Below, one piece after another: positions 59,801 to 64,000 of a stretch of 64,000 bases of DNA. The translations under genes were made by a program, and so were the position numbers. The notes beneath the pieces were generated by a model. It searched no databases and had not been told where the DNA came from. It saw nothing but the letters and a program-made list of their open reading frames with translations. This DNA is from Dromaius novaehollandiae. Lineage: Eukaryota; Chordata; Aves; Casuariiformes; Dromaiidae. Position 1 is the stretch's first letter. The number at the start of each line of letters is the position of its first letter. The DNA lies in contig NC_088105.1 of assembly GCF_036370855.1 (NCBI RefSeq), forward strand, positions 12,281,619 through 12,345,618, in the 5' to 3' direction.

Positions 59801-62800
59801 GCAGCTGTAGTTCAGCTGGAGCAGCTGGGATGGAAAAATATCAGGTCCCTCGGGCTGTTTTCACAACTAGTTTTCTGCAAATTAGAGAGGGAAATAAATA
59901 CATGATGGGTTCCGAGTTCAAAATGGCTTCAGATTTTTAGCCTTTGAACATTAATAAGCAGCCATGTGCCAGTTCTGTGGACCAAAGCCTTAATTACTTG
60001 CCTAGATGTTGCTAAGGTTAAGGATTGAATGATCCTAGTAACAGAAACTAAGGAAAAACAGTTTCTTGATCACAAGATCTAGTCCTAGTTGAGACTGCAA
60101 GCTTAAAGTGAAAGAGCCTCTGTCACCTTCGTGATAACAAGGGAGGATTCCTAAAGTTGCAGAACTGAAATGCCAATTTAAGTTTCAGCAGCAGCATTCA
60201 GCTTCCAAATGCTGAAACAACAATGAGAATATAAATTATGGGCTACATTATCCAAACGGAACAGTATCAGTAATTCATGTAGACATCATTTCTAATGGAA
60301 TCACCAGTGTCTCCGCACTAGATATGAAATACACCCTATCCAACCCACATGCAAAACATTAACTGCCCTGCATCAAAAACAGAACTCAAATGAAGGTAAA
60401 TAGCTGTTATGGCAGAGTGAATCTGTATTTCAGTTTCAAGAAAAGAGTATCAAAGTTTAAGTCAAATCTGCTGCAGAATTAGGCAAATTATAAGAAATCT
60501 AGAGGGATAAGAATGTCACAAACTGAATATCATCTCTATACACTGTCTCACACTGCTGTCAGGAAACTTTATTTACACTGAAACCAAGAAGAGTTTATTC
60601 ATGCGTATCGTAATTAGTAACGTTCTTGTGAAAAAAGCAATAGAAAGTTATCTCAGCTTTATTCCATCCCATATTATTTCTGGTAACCAACTCTGAAAGA
60701 GTTGGACTAAGTTACTCCATGTGTGGTTTAGACACATATTGGTTTGATTTACATATGTAAATATAAATCATATTGGATATGTCAGTTTATTTTATCAAGA
60801 GAACCCGAAAGAATTTGCAAATCTGCTCATACCCAAAGAGACTAGACTATGTAAATAATACACTGTGTTATTAATTATAGACTAATAACCATTACTGTGC
60901 CACCTTTATTGTGTTTGAAACTGGCTGCCTACTATGAGCATGACTTTGAAGAAAAAAATTGAGAAATCTGAATTTAAGGAACTAAGCACATGTCACATCT
61001 TAAACATGGACATGTATTTTTTCCTAGGAAACAAAGAAGGAACTATAATGATATTTTCTAAGCCAAAGGACTAATAAATGACTAAATTAGGCTGAGTTAT
61101 TCAATGTTGAAGTTACAGATATAGACAAAAAGGAAGTTGCACATCTGGAGCTCCAGACTCAATTTCTTTGTCTTGAACTCTATACAAGACAGACAGGAAA
61201 ACACACAATAAACACCTTACTGCATCATTGCTACCTATAAAAGGAGACTAGGCGGAACCACTGGGTAGACTATATACTGGCTAAATTTAGGTATTATGTC
61301 CTTTCTTGAGGAGCGCTCTTTCTACAGAAGAACCACATTCTTGTTATTTAGAATGTCCTATAGTCCATCATGCTTGAACTGATTTGAATTCACACAAACT
61401 GGAAAATTATTGGGTTTTAATACCCATACTAACCAAATCAGGAGAGAAAATGGTAATAAGTTCAGGGTAGAGACAAAGCAGGAGGTAACAGGATTATTCC
61501 TGAAGAAGATAAAGCTACTTCTCTTCTCCTTTCTCCACAAAAGAAAGTTTTTGGTTTAGGCTATGACCGAGAAGCAAAGCAAGAGATAAATTAAAAAAAT
61601 TAAACAAAAAACCCTACCATTATTAAAAGAAACTGAAAATTAGAAGAGGTTCTTCATTTACAAACTAAGTAAAAAACCCACTTCCAAAGTAGGTGGAAAA
61701 AAACTCCATGCAAAGCTTCCAGCAAGCTATGTAGATTAAATGCTATACGATTAAACGTAGATTTATGGAAGCACATACATCTTGCCATATCTGCACTATA
61801 TTTCGTTAAACCATGTCAATTACTCCAATTATGATATTCTGACTTGGAGGCTATTTTTAGTCCAGACAAGTCTACCTGTTTGAAGCTCAATGAGAACAGA
61901 AGTAGCTGGAGGTATTCTGTGCTCCTGGCTCTCATGGTGCACGAGAAGAGCTCCTCAGCAGAGGAGCCTCAGTTCCAAATAGATGGTGCAGCTACAATAT
62001 TTCGAGATATTCTTGCTCAAAGGAAAACAAAGCAAAAAAACACACCACAATGAAGGATGCTACCTTCCACTTTGAGAAAGGGATCACTTGCCACACTGCA
62101 AAAAAAAAATTGTGTTTAGTTTTTATTTAGTGTTATAGTTTAGTGTTTGCTTATTCCATTTTCAGTGCAAGTTTCTGAAGCACAGAGCCAATGTTCAAAT
62201 TTGTTAAGTCCAAAAAGTGGAGTTACATATTGGTAGAGCTTTTGTGTCTCCCAGATAAAGAGAATTTACAATTCTGTACTATTCAAGACATACCATTCCC
62301 TATGCAAACACCAGCAAGCTCTCTTACAAGCAAAGTCTTGGCAGAAAGGTAAATAATTCAATTGTATTCTTCTTATCCCGGAAACATTACAGTTTTATTA
62401 TGTAAAAGCTCATTCACTGATGATCTATAAGGGTTTCTCTCAGATCTGGTAGTTTTTCCAAAGAGGAGGAAGGTTACAAAAAAAGACATCTGAGACCCTT
62501 GCGGTACAAACAAATAGCTCTGTTTTATTCAGATACGTAAAGCTGTGCTCCCATCCTGCAAAGCATCTGTATGTCTGAGACCAAAGAAACAAACTGTTTC
62601 TAGAAGTAGAATTTAAATGGTGGGAATCTCTCTTTTCCCCTAAGCTCAAAGGGTTTGAAGATAATACTATCAACCTACAAAAGACTTTTCACCTTACCAG
62701 CTGCAGGTATAGGGACACCTGCGGATGGGATCCTGCACTGGAGAAGATAATCTGAGGAACTCTAAGAAAAGTAGCAGAAACACAGCTCTTCTGAGTTAAG

Positions 62801-64000
62801 ATACTTCCCTGTTTTCAAAACAGCAAGTGAACTGGAGCCTTCTCTCTTATGTCTGAACTTATAAGAACTTTGAGATCTATGTGACTGCTACATCTGCAAA
62901 ATTCTTCCAGATGATCCTTTGAGACCTCCCCTTTACCTACAGGCTTCACAAAGGGTCCAGGAAAGGTGCTTCTCTCCCCCTCCAACCTTGGCCCTCATCC
63001 AGGCTTTAGAAAGATTTTGCCACCGATTAGGAAGATAAGTGCCTCATCCCTTTCTTATGGGGGCTTTCTGAGAAACTGGAGTTGGTTGTTTCTGTCCTGT
63101 CATGCTTTAGGCATCCAAGTTATGCCCCGTAAAGCTTTAAGATGTCAACACTTCACATAGCTGACCAGATTTACATTCTACTGATAAGTATTAATTTGCT
63201 CCTGCAATGTGCAAAGAAACAATTAAAAGAATTCATTTCATTATTTCATTATGTAGTAATTAACATACTGTAGGGCCACACGAGAAATATTGGCTTGTGG
63301 GATCCTTCCTGCTCATCAGATCAGGGAGCTTCCGACAACTCAGCTCCCTCAACTCTAAATTGCTGCCATCTCTACCACTCCTGTCCTTGCTGCTACCTTA
63401 AGCATTTCTGTTTTCAGTCAACACACAACATTCACTGCTTCTTTTGTCTTATGCCAACATTATCCTCCTCAGTTAAAAAAAGCTAATAATATAGCTAAAT
63501 ACATACATGCACTTGTGAGCAGCACACTGCAGCAATAAGCTTCCGCTCATCTGAACAGTCACATAGTCCAAATATTCAGATTAGCAAAGATCTATTTGTA
63601 ACAACTACAAAACCAAAAAAACCACTTTGCTTCTAACTTTTGACAGTTAGAAACTAAAGAAATCAGCAAAGTATTAGATAATAGACTTCAAAAACTTTCA
63701 AGCAAATATAAAGATTATGATGTTACAAATTTCAGTTACTTTTTCCTGACAACTCACATTTGGCATGCAGCAGGTGAAGGCTTTTGCCCTAAAAAACACT
63801 CTCTAGGGATCTTATTTCTGCTTCAAACACAGTATTAATGATACTGTATCTTTTCTACCTTGAATTTTGTATTCCCCGACATCAGAAGCCAGTTTTTCTT
63901 TAACAATACTAAAGTTTGCTGACTGAATCCATAGTTAAAGTACGTAAATAACTGCTTGATTCTAAGACATGCCGAGTACCTAACGTTCTGCTAAAGTCGG

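Noticed and set aside
59784..59804. Strong-looking 3' splice site on the plus strand (T17 then GCAG)
   Set aside because: The gene here is on the minus strand. No open frame with coding character follows on the plus strand.

Overview
This is a vertebrate genomic window, almost certainly avian. The main evidence is a truncated CR1 retrotransposon with the bird-type 3' end at about 34.5-35.3 kb and a second CR1 tip at 49.3 kb. There are no Alu or L1 elements, interspersed repeats are sparse, and the SCYL3-KIFAP3 gene order is conserved. The species cannot be named from the sequence alone. There are no prokaryotic features such as operons or CRISPR arrays.

Layout. Two recognised genes lie head to tail on the minus strand. 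At the left edge is the 5' end of SCYL3, a Scy1-like pseudokinase. It comprises the first coding exon (CDS 6-170), a roughly 5.4 kb intron 1, and a predicted non-coding exon 1 in a CpG-rich promoter near 5.65-5.9 kb that carries YY1 and ETS motifs. A minisatellite of about nine units ends beside the predicted exon 1 donor. From 5.9 to 13.7 kb is the SCYL3-KIFAP3 intergenic interval. It has no recognised gene, but it contains one splice-acceptor-plus-open-frame segment at 10349-10465 (minus) that looks like an orphan terminal exon.

From about 13.7 kb to the right edge is the 3' half of KIFAP3 (KAP3), the non-motor subunit of heterotrimeric kinesin-2. I placed ten coding exons (57071-57171 down to 14034-14142). 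Their splice phases join without a break into 398 codons ending in a stop. This is the C-terminal half of a protein of about 792 residues: the second half of the armadillo-repeat array plus the acidic, aromatic C-terminal tail. The exons encoding the first half must lie beyond position 64000.

The introns are mostly AT-rich single-copy DNA with microsatellites, homopolymers, two CR1 copies, an old LINE reverse-transcriptase remnant (about 35.9-36.2 kb) and MIR-like CORE-SINE fossils (22.1 kb and 25.7 kb). I found no clearly new biological system. The observations most worth checking are the orphan exon at 10.4 kb, a weak splice donor on an in-frame 99-nt KIFAP3 exon, the SCYL3 promoter-proximal minisatellite, and an unexplained 137-codon frame at 55.8-56.2 kb.
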